Below, piece by piece: positions 1 to 32,429 of a stretch of 64,000 nt of DNA. The stretch's first letter is position 1; the number at the start of each line of letters is the position of its first letter. The stretch is taken from positions 14,769,628 to 14,833,627 of the forward strand of contig NC_087075.1 of the NCBI RefSeq assembly GCF_026151205.1. Reading direction: 5' to 3'. This stretch comes from Bolinopsis microptera (taxonomy: Eukaryota > Ctenophora > Tentaculata > Lobata > Bolinopsidae). A program made the position numbers and the translations under genes. Under the pieces are notes generated by a model, which worked only from the letters and a program-made list of their open reading frames with translations, ran no database searches and was not told where the DNA came from.

Positions 1-1
1 A

Positions 2-172
2 AATCAACGTGTACTACCTAAACTAGAATCCCTCGCAAGTATTGTCCAACGATCACGAGCAGATAAGTCCGGATCTGCCAACAACTCCGAAGCACCAACC
101 TCAACAGACCGAAATTATAGCACTAGAAACCAGGCAGCAGCTAAACTAGAACGGTATTTGGAAACCTGTTAA
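2..172 (+). CDS. 3' end of an unrecognised plus-strand open frame
   Basis: The frame is open from the window edge for 56 codons and stops at TAA. The product end is rich in Ser, Asn, Arg and Ala. It lies antisense inside the intron space of the BMAL-like gene and next to a MITE, so a transposon ORF is more likely than a host gene. I recognise no domain. It could be a chance frame. Confidence 0.25.
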   Translation, partial: NQRVLPKLESLASIVQRSRADKSGSANNSEAPTSTDRNYSTRNQAAAKLERYLETC

Positions 173-384
173 ACTGTTAGTGATTTCTAGTGACGATTGG
201 GTTCAGTTGTCGTTTCAAAGTTAATTAGGTAGACTGATTGGGTTTATAATTAATTTCCCAAGCTACTCTGTTTAGGAAAAGTCCAAATTGGGTTCAGTTG
301 TCCGGTAGCCGAAAATTAATGACCGGGAAAAATATGGCGGAATTTTCCAAAACCCACCAAGCATCAAAATGTATTACTATTAGT

Positions 385-520
385 TTACCTTACTCGGGAA
401 CATTATAGCGGGTTAATTTATGACTGGGAAAATTAATGACCGGGAAAAATATGGCGGAATTTTCCAAAACCCACCACTTTATCCCAGTCATAATATTCCC
501 GAGTAAGGTAATAATATTTC
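385..520. mobile_element. Small palindromic MITE
   Basis: Inverted ends contain TTACCTTACTCGGGAA near 392 and its complement TTCCCGAGTAAGGTAA near 496. A second inverted pair, TATGACTGGG and CCCAGTCATA, sits inside. A block around 314-361 that starts at a gaccgggaaaaatatggcgg motif is repeated around 430-476, so a related or older copy overlaps the left side. No ORF is present. Confidence 0.55.
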
Positions 521-595
521 CTTGTAGTTTCAGTTAAAACACACCATCACGACCACCAACTAATTACCTAATTAACTAATGACAGCATTACTCAC

Positions 596-6659
<6,064 letters not shown>

Positions 6660-7560
6660 CTGAGGGGGTGTGCAATTAGATCAGGTGTTTCTGTAAGGGG
6701 GTGTGGAATTAGATCAGTGTTTCTGAGGGGGGTGTGGAATTAGATCAGGTGTTTCTGTAAGGGGGGTGTGCAATTAGATCAGTGTTTCTGAGGGGGTGTG
6801 GAATTAGATCAGTGTTTCTGTAAGGGGGGTGTGGAATTAGATCAGGTGTTTCTGTAAGGGGGGTGTGGAATTAGATCAGGTGTTTCTGTAAGGGGGTGTG
6901 AATTAGATCAGAGGTGTTCTGAGGGGGTGGAATAGATCAGGTGTTTCTAAGGGGATCAGGTGTTTCTGTAAGGGGGGGTGAATTAGAACAGGTGTTATCG
7001 TAAGGGGTGTGGAATTAATCAGTGTTTCTGAAGGGGGTGTGGATTAATCAGGTGTTTCTGAGGGGTGACTAGATCAGTGTTCTGAAGGGGGAGTGTAGGA
7101 TTAATCAGGTGTTTCTGAAGGGGTGTGGAATTAGATCAGTTTTCGTAAGGGGTGTGGAATTAGATCAGGTGTTTCGAAGGGGTGGGATTAGTCAGGTTTC
7201 GAATGGGTTGAATTAGATCAGGTGTTCTGTAAGGGGGGTGTGACTAATCAGGTGATTCTGTAAGGGGGTGTGAATTAGATCAGTGTATCCTGTAATGGGG
7301 GGTGTGAATTAATCAGTTTTCTTAGGGCCCCCTGTGAATTAGATCAGTGTCATCTGTAAGGGGGGTGTGGAATTAGATCAGTGTTTCTGTAAGGGGGGTG
7401 TGAATTAGATCAGTGTTTCTGTAAGGGGTGTGGAATTAGATCAGGTGTTCCTGTAAGGGTGGTTGCCCTGAATCACAGGTTTCTGTAAGGGGGTGTGAAT
7501 TAGATCAGGTTTATCTGAGGGGTTGAAATTAGTCAGGTGTTTCTGTAAGGTTTAGAATAC
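6660..7560. repeat. Minisatellite built on the bHLH-exon 3' splice site
   Basis: Roughly 27 imperfect units of about 30-33 bp follow TCTG(T)AAGGGGGTGTGGAATTAGATCAGGTGT. On the minus strand every unit carries a C-rich tract ending in CAG, matching the acceptor of the bHLH exon at 6660-6661 (CACACCCCCTCAG). Right-hand units are more degraded by single-base gaps. Confidence 0.9.
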
Positions 7561-7880
7561 AATCTGAATATATTGCAGTCATAAATTTGCTGACGAGTAC
7601 GCCTAGTTTGCTACTGAACTTGTGAACTGGACAACTGGTTAAGACCAGTGCAGTTCCATAGCGTTGCCCTTCGGATGAACTATCCTTCATCTTGGCTGGC
7701 GTTCCACATGCACGGAATGATTTAACGTTGGGAGTGACGGAAGTGGGTTGCAGCGTGTACCCTTAGGCTTGCCTACCCATTACAGAAGTTAGATGCAGTC
7801 AATATTAAAGCCAGCAGGTATCAGAGCTTGTGACACCTGCACTGCTTGCATGGGGAGGAAGCGTGCACGTCCAAGTGTCG
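7561..7880. other. Unassigned stretch with an open minus-strand frame
   Basis: On the minus strand a frame of about 75 codons is open from near 7770 to a TAA near 7540, including MKDSSSEGQRYGTALV. I do not recognise it and cannot join it to neighbouring exons. It could hold a 5' exon of the BMAL-like gene or a repeat-derived sequence. Confidence 0.25.
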
Positions 7881-7881
7881 G

Positions 7882-8145
7882 ACGGCGTGTGTGCACATGA
7901 GTAATGTTTACTTGGTGGGGAGGCGTGACGTGTGTGCACATGAGTAATGTTACTTGGTGGGGGAGGCGTGACGTGTGATGCACATGAGTAATGTATACTT
8001 GGTGGGGAGGCGTGACGTGTGTGCACATGAGTAATGTATACTTGGTGGGGGAGGCGGGACGTGTGTACATGAGTAATGTATACTTGGTGGGGGAGGCGTG
8101 ACGTGTGTGCACATGAGTAATGTTTACTTGGTGGGGGAGGCGTTT
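7882..8145. repeat. About 52-bp minisatellite
   Basis: Five units contain CACATGAGTAATGTWTACTT followed by GGTGGGGGAGGCGTGACGTGTGT. It lies upstream (minus strand) of the BMAL-like bHLH exon. Frames through it are repeat artefacts. Confidence 0.92.
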
Positions 8146-8430
8146 AATTAAAGATGGGTGCAATTTTTGTCACTGCAGTGAGAGAGGGTTTGATTTACTG
8201 CACAACTGCACAAGATGGGACCTACCTCAGCTTCAGAACAACTGACCTCTCAGAACAACTGACTCTCAGCAAATTTATATCGTGGTTTAATAAGATGAAG
8301 ACGTTTTAAAAATCTTTATTTTACAGTAATTTGGCGGGATAGTAAATATTGTCTGGTCCAGCTTTGTTTTCATGTACTTGAGAGACACTTCACGGTTGTT
8401 TCTACTTCAGAATAGTGGTTACAAAAAGAC

Positions 8431-8528
8431 TCACAATTTCATCTTCTTGTTAGGTGGGTCGTCAAAGAGGACTCCATCAGGTTTGATAGCGTTGTTGATA
8501 GCGTTCTGTAAGGTGTGTAACTCTGACG
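8431..8528 (-). CDS. Terminal coding exon of an unrecognised gene
   Basis: A good acceptor (TTTTTTCAG at 8529-8536) precedes a 98-base exon entering in phase 1 and ending at TGA. It reads SELHTLQNAINNAIKPDG, then VLFDDPPNKKMKL and stop. The basic C-terminal tail could be a nuclear signal. It sits between METAP2 and the BMAL-like gene on the same strand. No upstream partner exon was found in 8530-9767. I do not recognise the family. Confidence 0.4.
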
Positions 8529-8659
8529 CTGAAAAAAGGAAACTCCGTTAAAACAACATTAGTTATTTGACCCACTGAGTTAGCGCAAACAAGCAAAATC
8601 AAATATTAGTTAATTATTGTGCTCTTCAAAATTCATTTAAACCACAAACTGCTCAATGC

Positions 8660-8950
8660 AAGTTATGGTGATTAAACCTAGTAACACATGGTAACACATG
8701 CACCGTAACACATGGTAAAGTGGTAAAACGCACACATGGAACACGTCATGGTAACACCTTAGTAACACATGGTAACACTGGTAACGCCTAGTAAACCTAG
8801 TAACACCTAGTAACACTGTAACACATGGTAACACCGTACCTGGTTACCCCTAGTAACGCCAACACATGGGTCCTGTTACACCTAGAACCTTCACCTTACG
8901 CCCTAGTAACACCTAGTAAACACCGTACCTGGTAACACCTAGTGAACTTA
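8660..8950. repeat. GTAACACCTAGTAACACATG minisatellite
   Basis: About 25 short units of roughly 10-12 bp, variants of GGTAACACATG and GTAACACCTA, upstream of the orphan exon. Confidence 0.9.
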
Positions 8951-9767
8951 CCCGACAACAACCAGTGAGACTGTTATCAATCGGAACTACCTTTACACCA
9001 TTAACCATAACCATTTATCCACTGCTACAAAGATTTCACTGTTAAAGTATGAACTTAAAAATATTATGTAACGATTTTACCTAGACAACGTGTCAAAATA
9101 TCAAATTAATCGATTTGGTTGTTACATCATCTAAGTTAGTTGCTAATTATTTATTTATTTATAAGTTAGTTCACAATAAAACATCGGTCAAGTTAATCAG
9201 GTACAAAATAAGTATGGAAAATGTTAATTTAAAAAGCAATCATGTTTCACAATTTTAAAAGAAATCCACCACTGTAGAAGGACCACACATATGCCTATTA
9301 AAAGAACGTAACAAACGTAATATTATGAAGAGCAATTATAATGACGTATCAAACGACAATCCTCATAGTAACAGTAATTCTGTGGTACTACCTCTAAAAA
9401 CTGACATTCCTAACTTTCTGATGTACTCCAAAATGTATCGTGAATTATGTGCATATTATCTCCTTGCAACTACCTTACAATCATTTAGCCTGACTTTTAA
9501 GGTGAATCCATCTTTTTGAAGGAACTTAATAAAACGAAAATTCAAAAGCGCGGCCTCTAAATCAGGGTCACTGAATGTATCTTAATTTTACTACAATCAC
9601 TTCTAATATAATCTTCTATCTAAAACCATGATTTCAAATATTAAAATTGAGGAAAACTAAACAAAAAACAGAGCACAAAGTCCCTGATGTATCATAAGAG
9701 ACTCCAGTAACCAGTTACTCTCGTCACTAGTAGTCCTCTCCAGTGAACAGTTAATATTATGAAGGAG
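8951..9767. other. AT-rich spacer, no gene supported
   Basis: No exon with both splice sites and family similarity was seen. Near its right end (9723-9746) is a partial copy of the METAP2 stop-codon region (CTAGTAGTCCTCTCCA), which recurs at 9768-9783. Confidence 0.5.
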
Positions 9768-25038
<15,271 letters not shown>

Positions 25039-25386
25039 TATCTAGTTGAAACGTAATAGAATTAAAATAGGGTTCACTGGTCGCGGGAGAATATACTAGA
25101 TTTAAAAAGGTGTAAAAATAACAAATCAAGATAATTATATGGAATTTTGCAACCTAAGAGTATGATCAGCGAATTGATAAGAATTCTTTTACCGTATGGT
25201 TAAAATCAGACTATTGCCGGTTATAGGTCGGGAGAGGGGGGGGGGGGTCAGGTACTAAGTTCTGTACGTGTTATAGGTATAATTCAAAGATTCTTATAGA
25301 TACAATAGATACAAGAACATAATATGGTGTTAACTCAAGTTCGAAAGATGAACAATTTACAGTACGAACAAACAATCAAATGAGTT
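25039..25386. other. Intergenic spacer between METAP2 start and EF-hand-like gene
   Basis: Spans 348 bp, AT-rich with a short G run at 25236-25246. It probably holds the METAP2 promoter and the 3' UTR of the neighbour. No TATA box or polyadenylation signal could be assigned with confidence. Confidence 0.4.
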
Positions 25387-26014
25387 TCAGAATATGTCTT
25401 CAACAGGAATCATAAGACCATCTGCATCTTTATCATTGACATCGCATACACTCCAAAATATTCGTCAGCCTGAAAAGAAAAATAGCTTGAAAATTGACAT
25501 GCGTTTCATTTCCCTCACACACATTTCAATAAATGTGTGGCTATTAGAATGACCAAGACATCTGAAGAGCTGAAGACATGAGAGCCTTGAATCGTTTACT
25601 TACAAACCGGTACTGATCAAGAGTCTGCTCACTCTTAAAAACACATACATTAATCATTATATTATCAGAACTAAAACCCTAAAACCCTTCGTAGAACATA
25701 CCGGTCCCCCACACCGTTCTTTATCGTCGTTCTTGAAGAGTCCTCCTTCTACTCCTTCTTGAAGAGCTCCTTCTACTCCTTCTTGAAGAGTCCTCCTTCT
25801 ACTCCTTCTTGAAGAGTCCTCCTTCTACTTCTTCTTGAAGAGCTCCTTCTACTCCTTCTTGAAGAGTCCTCCTTCTACTCCTTCTTGAGTCTTGATTCCT
25901 CCTTCTACTCCTTCTTGAAGAGTCCTCCTTCTACTCCTTCTTGAGTCTTGAGTCCTCCAGTGTATACCCCATCTCTGTTGTATCTTCTAGCTTCATCCAA
26001 GACTGTACGTCGCC
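25387..26014 (-). CDS. EF-hand-like protein, 3' part of gene
   Basis: Three exons in coding order: 26014-25702, 25624-25604 (21 bases, TLDQYRF) and 25469-25387. They connect in phase 0 with GTATGT and GTAAGT donors. The last exon contains a canonical EF-hand loop, DKDADGLMIPVE, followed by DIF and stop. Reading it in frame with ADEYFGVY requires removing two bases near 25452, so there is one small break. The first exon starts RRTVLDEARRYNRDGVYTGG, and its 3' half is a purine-rich repeat (25740-25960) whose units shift frame. A calcium-binding role follows from the loop alone. The start exon was not found. Confidence 0.5.
25740..25962. repeat. CTCCTTCTACTCCTTCTTGAAGAGT minisatellite
   Basis: About eight units of 24-27 bp lie inside the first recognised exon of the EF-hand-like gene. 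On the minus strand they read as repeats of GVEGGLFKK. Unit-length variation changes frame, so coding status is uncertain. Confidence 0.85.
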
Positions 26015-27594
26015 CTGAAAGAGACGATGTATCAAGGGACAGAGCAATAGATTGATAGAGTATTAGTTACATAATATGTATATAATAATAATTACGTCTT
26101 AATAACTGCAGAGTTTCTCGACACAAAGAGTCTACAATGTTGTTTGCTACAATGATTGTGCAACACGTTCTGATGATTAAATTTGCAGCACTAGTCATCG
26201 CATACGACAACTAAATCATTTTAATTTGAGATGAGTTATTGAAGAATGTGTTCATCTATGATTAAGTTGCACCTTGCAAGTAAAACAATTCAGCATTCGT
26301 AAACATTAAAATTAGAATTAGAATTATATTCAAACTTACACAGCAATACAATAACAAGAATTGCGCCCGTTGTTTCGTTTTGGCGGACGCTAGATTTCCG
26401 TTCACTATATTTATAAATTATATAAGCTCTAATCAGCTCACTTCATAATAATAATATACACATAGTACACTATACTACGCATGCCACGTACAAATTGGGC
26501 TTATTACCTAATACTATACATTAATTGATACACTCGCGCCGCGCATTCATTGACATGCTAGCTATATACATCATATCTCCGCAAGCAATACTCGCGCGCT
26601 GCACTGCGCGCTAGTTGTCATGGTAACTAACGAAAGGACGGACGACATATTTAAACCCACCTATCTCGTTCTCCAAAATCCACGTTTTTCTGCAAAAACG
26701 TCCATTCGTAACCTTTCACTATTGTCTTTTTACAAAAGAGTGTGAACGGAAAAAATAGTAAATAATTTAAAGATGCTTCGATCTGCTGTGCAGGACATTC
26801 AAATCAGCAAAAAACTGATTATAGAGTGCTCTTCTAAGGACTAAGAATCAAAACATATAGTATATAAAGTTGGGGGAAAGGAAACATCCGCGGTAAATCG
26901 GGAGTTTGCAGTAAATCAGGGTTTTTTTGTTTACATTATACATGTTAAGCCCTATTTGGGAAAGGAGACCGCGCGGTAAATTCGGGGGGGGGGGGGGGGG
27001 GGGTTAAATGGGGGTTTTACATTATATTGCAATTGGTTTATTATTATTAAAAACTTCAATACATGTCTGCAATCTAAAAAACAATTGATTCGCCAAAACC
27101 ATACAAATAAGCACATTTCAAAAAGTCACCTACAAGTACAAATATTCAAATCTAGCAGTAATAGTATTTAATTAATCTCTAGAAAGACACTCAATTATTT
27201 TTAAAAAGGAGAATCAAATACACAACAATTTAATACTTTTTTAGACCAAAATCGTATTTGATAATTTCAAAAATCGTCAGTTATAAAACATATTAAAAAA
27301 CGTACCCAACAAAATGATTCAAGCTATTTTATCATGACCTCCTAGGAGACACATCACATTATGCAATTTCGATATCTTTGAAATCTTCAATACAGAACGA
27401 TGTAATATTTCATCAAAACGATTCAAATTTCAATATTCAATAAAGATATATAGTACTTAAATATACTGATTCTTCGCTAATAAATCGAGTTTTCTTATAA
27501 ACTGTTAATAAACAGCATGGCAGAAATCGAAGAAACTACAGCCACAGCCCACAACGAAGATTTACTTATCATTCACTCAAAAAGTTATATCCAT
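26015..27594. other. Spacer, no gene supported
   Basis: Probably contains the 5' part of the EF-hand-like gene and the 3' UTR of the BTB gene. A donor-like GTAAGT on the minus strand near 26335 follows a hydrophobic stretch, but no start codon was found upstream in that frame. A G run lies at about 26985-27003. Confidence 0.4.
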
Positions 27595-29233
27595 TTAGTA
27601 ATATAATTTGCATTTAAGCTTGAAATTCCCTTCAAAGGTTTCGTCAACAGCTGGAATTTCACTCTCCTTGAAATCAATTTCTCTCCAGCACAAATGAAAT
27701 CGTTTACCTTGATGATAGCCATGTAGCCCACTTGCCCAGGTCAGAGGAGGCATAGGTTCCCAATTTACGAACTGGTTAGGACCACTTTTTGCTTTGCCCG
27801 AAACAGAAAAGCAGAGATGCATTTGTTGAGGATAAATGGTTTCGCTGCTTGAGCTAATTGATTAAAGCCATCTACATCTTTTGGGATAAACTCAAAAAGA
27901 ACATTAGGTGAATTTGAACGGTAACCTGCATTTGAAGACCTCGATCTTATCGAAAAGCTTGAAACTGAAGCTTTATTTTCCAGATGAGTCTCTTTTGGTG
28001 GGGTAAAGTGAAAAACGTGGGACTGTTTAAACAGCTTGAGAACTGATACGCATCTGTCGGCCATCAGGGAGGTTTCCTTTTGCAGACTAGTTTTGAACAT
28101 TTTAGCAATGAAGAAAAGAAATCATCCATTGCCTTTGTTTGAAACTGTTTATTTATGAGGTACTCATCTGAAACTTTCCTCCATCGTTGCTCCATTCTGA
28201 TAGTGACTATTTCGTGTTCAACATCCTCAGACCAATTTGGTATTAAATTACTCTCAGCATGAAAATACATCCAGAATATCATTCCATCAATAAACTGATA
28301 AAGGTTCTTAACTGTTGAAGTCTCACGAAAAAGTTTGATAAATTTTGAGTAGCTGCTCGTTTCCTTGAGTTTTTGACTGATGTAATAGTTGGGACGGCAA
28401 CATATTGGGTCAGGAATTTTTAAATCCGCAGCTGTAATGGGTTTAACAATGGCAATTTGAGAGACTCTACGAGTGCTTTCTAACTGTATCTTACTGATGA
28501 ACTTTGTATCTTCCAATGTCAGGGTTTCTAAACGATGCAGGGTTTCAAACAAGCTGAAATAAGTTCCACTATCACGGATCAAACATCTTGCTAGTAAAAC
28601 TGGGTCCAAAAGAAGCTTTACATTTTCAGTCATAGATTTAGATTCTCTTACACATCCTTCAACTAATCTTGCCAGTATTTCGACCTCATTTCCAGCGACT
28701 ACTTTAAGCAACTCCAAAGAAGTTGAGCTAATATCATTCAAATCTTCGTTCGATGGCACAATCAGGCAGATTGATTCAGTGGGGAAGAAAATTTCAGATG
28801 ACAACCTTTTGAGAAGATCTATCAATCGGCTATCTTTACAGGTCTCAAAAGCATAACCTGCCTCCGAAATAAGAAAATGAAGATATTCCATATCTTTGTA
28901 CTCTTTTCTGGCTATACCCTCAAAAAACTGTATGCACTTGCAGATGAGCCACGAAACAACAAATATATTAGCCATTTTATAAAACTCCCTAAAGATGTTA
29001 GCACTCAAAGATTTTGATTTCCCTGTATATAGACATTGAATGAAGCATTCAACAGCATCATATTCAAAGTCATCCATTTCATGGCTTGTCACTTTCAGGT
29101 CTTGAATAATTTCTCTGAAAACTGGGCTATTCCAACAGAGAACCTCTGAACTAACAGGTACTTTTTCGCCCCCTTTCAGAATAAGTGTAAAGTCCCTAGG
29201 AAGATTTCTCTTGAATGCTCTTGAATCGAGCAT
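27595..29233 (-). CDS. BTB/POZ-domain protein with two frame breaks
   Basis: The main frame (29233-28064, 389 codons) starts at ATG after an in-frame TGA. It carries a BTB domain at about residues 10-110 (RDFTLILKGGEKVPVSSEVL, then VFREIIQ and CFIQCLYTGK) and a helical BACK-like stretch. Coding potential continues in a second frame (28100-27765) and a third (27822-27595, ending at TAA), giving about 540 residues if joined. Overlaps at 28064-28100 and 27765-27822 suggest single-base indels from error or decay. No introns were seen, so a retrocopy is possible. BTB proteins often act as dimerisation or Cullin-3 adaptor modules; the function here is not deducible. Confidence 0.7.
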
Positions 29234-29399
29234 TCAAGTCGAGGTTTGCTTTCTCTTGGCAGTGTGACAAATGTTGACGGTTGTGGCTCTCCCATAGTAA
29301 CATTTAACTTTCTAAAGCTATAAGAATCACGACAATTAGTTAATCATATCAGCATTAAACGTCTGACAGCAGAAAGAAAACTTATTGTACTAAGATCCA

Positions 29400-29575
29400 T
29401 GTGTAATATTATAAGTAAATGTGTCACAAACCGTTTAGTGAGCTTCAGCAGCTTGTCTGGCATCTTTAAGAGCACAATCCTTCATCTTTACTTTCACATT
29501 GAGCCACAGCTAAGGTTTTGGTCTCTAAACTGGCATCCACATTTTATCTTTCCCTTTCACGCTCTGAAAGAGACA
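29400..29575 (-). pseudogene. Decayed copy of a METAP2 exon
   Basis: On the minus strand the segment ends DARQAAEAH, then a one-base gap, then AAACGGTTTGTGACA. This matches the METAP2 exon end near 23300-23600 (GCTGCTGAAACCCACAGAAC, then GGATGTGACA), including donor-side bases. Upstream, 29563-29617 resembles the intron 3' end at 26012-26066. No other METAP2 exons are near, so it appears to be an isolated exon copy. Confidence 0.45.
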
Positions 29576-29879
29576 ATTTATCAAGGGACAGACCAACATA
29601 TTGATAGAGTATTAGTCCCTATATTAAGACGCAATGAAACTATTGGACCACGATGCATGGGGACTTGCCACCCCATGGCAACATTAAAATATATTGACTC
29701 AGTTACATCGTTTCCTGTTAAAATAAAACTCCGTTACAAATTGAACTTACAAATTTACCTTCAACCACAGGTGTTTTTATTCTTCCTCTCATTCTTTATA
29801 TTCTTTCGACTAGCTTTCTGTTCCGCATTAGCAAGGGTTGTTAAAGTCATAATCTAGAGTGTTTTAAGATTTGTCAAAA

Positions 29880-30240
29880 ATTGAATTTTTTGTTTTATTT
29901 GATAATCATAAATTAATAAATCAACCTATCAAAATTCTAAATGAATTTGAAATTTTAAACTTGTCCAGAGATAGACTTGGAATGGTTATATACATTATGC
30001 AGAAGTTATGGTAGAAGGTTATACAAATCTTAAAACACTGTATAAAAATAATAAATTATTAACATAAGATATAGAATATCTCCATATAACAGTATCTGCA
30101 AATCAATAAGAGGTTTTGTGAGCATCAAATTCTGACTGTTGCCGTATAGTTAGAAATAGAGTCAGGTTCTAGGTCATAATAGTGCAGTGAGTTCAAATAA
30201 CGACAAAATACTGTGTAAAAACTTTTTGATAAGTCTTAGT
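29880..30240. other. AT-rich spacer, no gene seen
   Basis: No convincing exon or repeat. It presumably contains the TOMM22 3' UTR on the minus strand. Confidence 0.4.
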
Positions 30241-30481
30241 GCACTGAACTGCTACTTAATGGTCCAAAATTTCAAAAGTTTAAACTTAAACAAATATATC
30301 AATCTGCTTGTGATCAATATTAGCAAGTTCGCAACAAACTCTTGGTTGTAACCTAAGCCATAGATGATTTATAGATGACTCAAATGGAAAAGACACATTG
30401 AATTTAGCTAGTTTCCTGGTTAACAGACTGGCAGACATGTACAAAGTACCACAAACTTCATTCATAATCACACACAGTGCA

Positions 30482-32335
30482 CTATTTAGCAAACAATTTC
30501 TCCTGCCGCACCTTCTTCATGTCATCAGCAGCTTGAATCTGAGTTATCTCGATGGCCACTGGAAGGGCCATTATAATAGCAGATGTAGTTGTGATCCATA
30601 TCGCACTCTTTATAAAATGATACAGCCACAGCGATGAGGTTTTGGTGGTGGTGGCCACAAAGGCTCCTCCCGTCCTGGCTGAACGTGGGAACATTTCTGA
30701 AATACAAATATGGGACATTTAATTTCATTTCAATTGGTTCAAATTTAAGTACATTCTGTTATAAACTTTTAATAAATCAGTTGTGAATTGTAAATTATCA
30801 ATAAGGGGTCGTTCACATATTACTTTTATATATAATATTTGAGCAATTTTTACCCCTCTCCCCCCTCCGTAATCAACCGTAATCAATACCCACCCCCCCC
30901 CCCCCTCCTGACAACAAAATTACGTAATCATGGCCTGACCCCGGCCCCCTACCCCGATCATTATGAGCCGAAATCATTGTCATGATATCCAGCCAAGAAC
31001 TTTCCAAACTACTTACTTTAGCAGTCACGTACCCAATCCATTCCTAAATTTTATCACTTTCAGAGTGAAATTGAGCGGATTTGAATTAAAATATTGTCAA
31101 ATTGTTATTATTCTAGAGGGTAAAAAAGAAAATTTTGATTACATACTCAACAGCCAATCAACCACCCCCTCCCCCCCCCTGTAGTCAACCGTAATCATTT
31201 GGAAACCCCCTCTCCGTAAGGGGTCGTTCACATATCACGTAATCAGCTGAGGGAGGAGGGGGTTTCCGAATGATAAGTTAAAACGTGCGCTATTAGCTAA
31301 TCAACATAATCACGCCCTGCTTGATTGGACCCTCAAAGATTTTGACTGCACAAATGTTATTGTCCAAACATAACTGGCTGGTCACACACATCTCAATTAA
31401 AATTACGCTAGGCCACTGTTTTCCAAGTCTTGTCCTGTGAGTAAAGTATGTGTGAGAAAGTTTTAATAAAATCATTGTATATCTATTTTTGAATTTTAAA
31501 AATCTAATTTGAGAATGAACGTTAAAGAAATTTTTAATTAGCACTGTATAGTTTAAGATATTTATAGCTTATTATAACAATTGATACAAAGGCCATAATC
31601 TTTCACCAGCTCTCCAATATCCACCTTGAAGCTGCATTTTATATCCTAAATATAAACTAAATCATGTTTTAGTGTAGACTTTTTGTCACAACAAGACTGC
31701 AACCGTACCTATAGTAACAATTATAAACAGAACCTCTAATGTCTGCTAACAATTTATCTTCTAGTCCTAATCTGAGCCTTGTCTCTAAAAACTTAACTGA
31801 ACTAGCGTTTCGGTGTGTGCAAAAGCTTCCAGGCACGCGCATTCCTTGCCCCGTTAGTTACCTGTCCTTCATAAACCAAACTAGCAGTCAGGACAAAAAG
31901 TCATACACCAAATGGGCATTATATTTTATGAATTGTTTTACATCTTTTTATTCTGTAAAAATGTGCTAAAATTAAATTTCTTGTTTCATTGAAATTTCTT
32001 GTTTCATTGATTACGCTACTGTAATTTTGACACAATAGCTATGTGTAAAACTGATTACGGAAGGGGGGGGGGGGTCAAAATGTTCCAAAAATTGATTACG
32101 TAATATGTGAACGACCCCTAATCATTTAGAAACCCCCTCCCCCTCCCCCTCCCCCTCGGCTGACCCCTAACAGGATAATAAATCAAGAGGCTTGCATATA
32201 ATAATACCATGTAAAATATAGTGTATCTTTACCTCTAAGACCAATTATTCTCTCAAGATAAGTTTCCTCCAGCTCTTCATCTGGAATTAAGTCAAGATCA
32301 TCAACATCTTCTATCATTGCAGGTGGAGCAGCCAT
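30482..32335 (-). CDS. TOMM22: TOM22, central receptor of the mitochondrial outer-membrane translocase
   Basis: Two exons, 32335-32233 and 30696-30482, joined in phase 1 (AGAG|GTAAAG donor, TATTTCAG acceptor), encode 105 residues. The N-terminus is acidic (MIEDVDDLDLIPDEELEET), as expected for the cytosolic presequence-binding face. Then come LERIIGLREMFPRSART, a predicted tail-anchor helix (SAIWITTTSAIIMALPVAIE) and a short C-terminus (about 20 residues) facing the intermembrane space. Human TOM22 has the same order (WGLTEMFP, then WIGTTS) but is longer, about 142 residues. The start is the first ATG and gives MAAPPAMIEDVDD. Similarity is from memory of the family and is strong around EMFP and the membrane helix. 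Confidence 0.87.
30805..32118. mobile_element. MITE-like element(s) in the TOMM22 intron (GGGGTCGTTCACATATTAC ends)
   Basis: The left end GGGGTCGTTCACATATTAC at 30805 pairs with GTAATATGTGAACGACCCC ending at 32118. Flanking TAA is at 30802-30804 and 32119-32121. A second left-type end lies at 31218, also preceded by TAA, so at least two copies are nested or adjacent. Three-base TAA/TTA duplications are typical of PIF/Harbinger; assignment is tentative. No transposase was seen. Confidence 0.6.
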
Positions 32336-32429
32336 CCTGTTCTTAAGAAATTTGTATCAGTATTTTCCGATACAGTAAAACATTGATTTACCATAAACCA
32401 TGGGCAAAGGAAAAAAGGGAGTAAATAAG

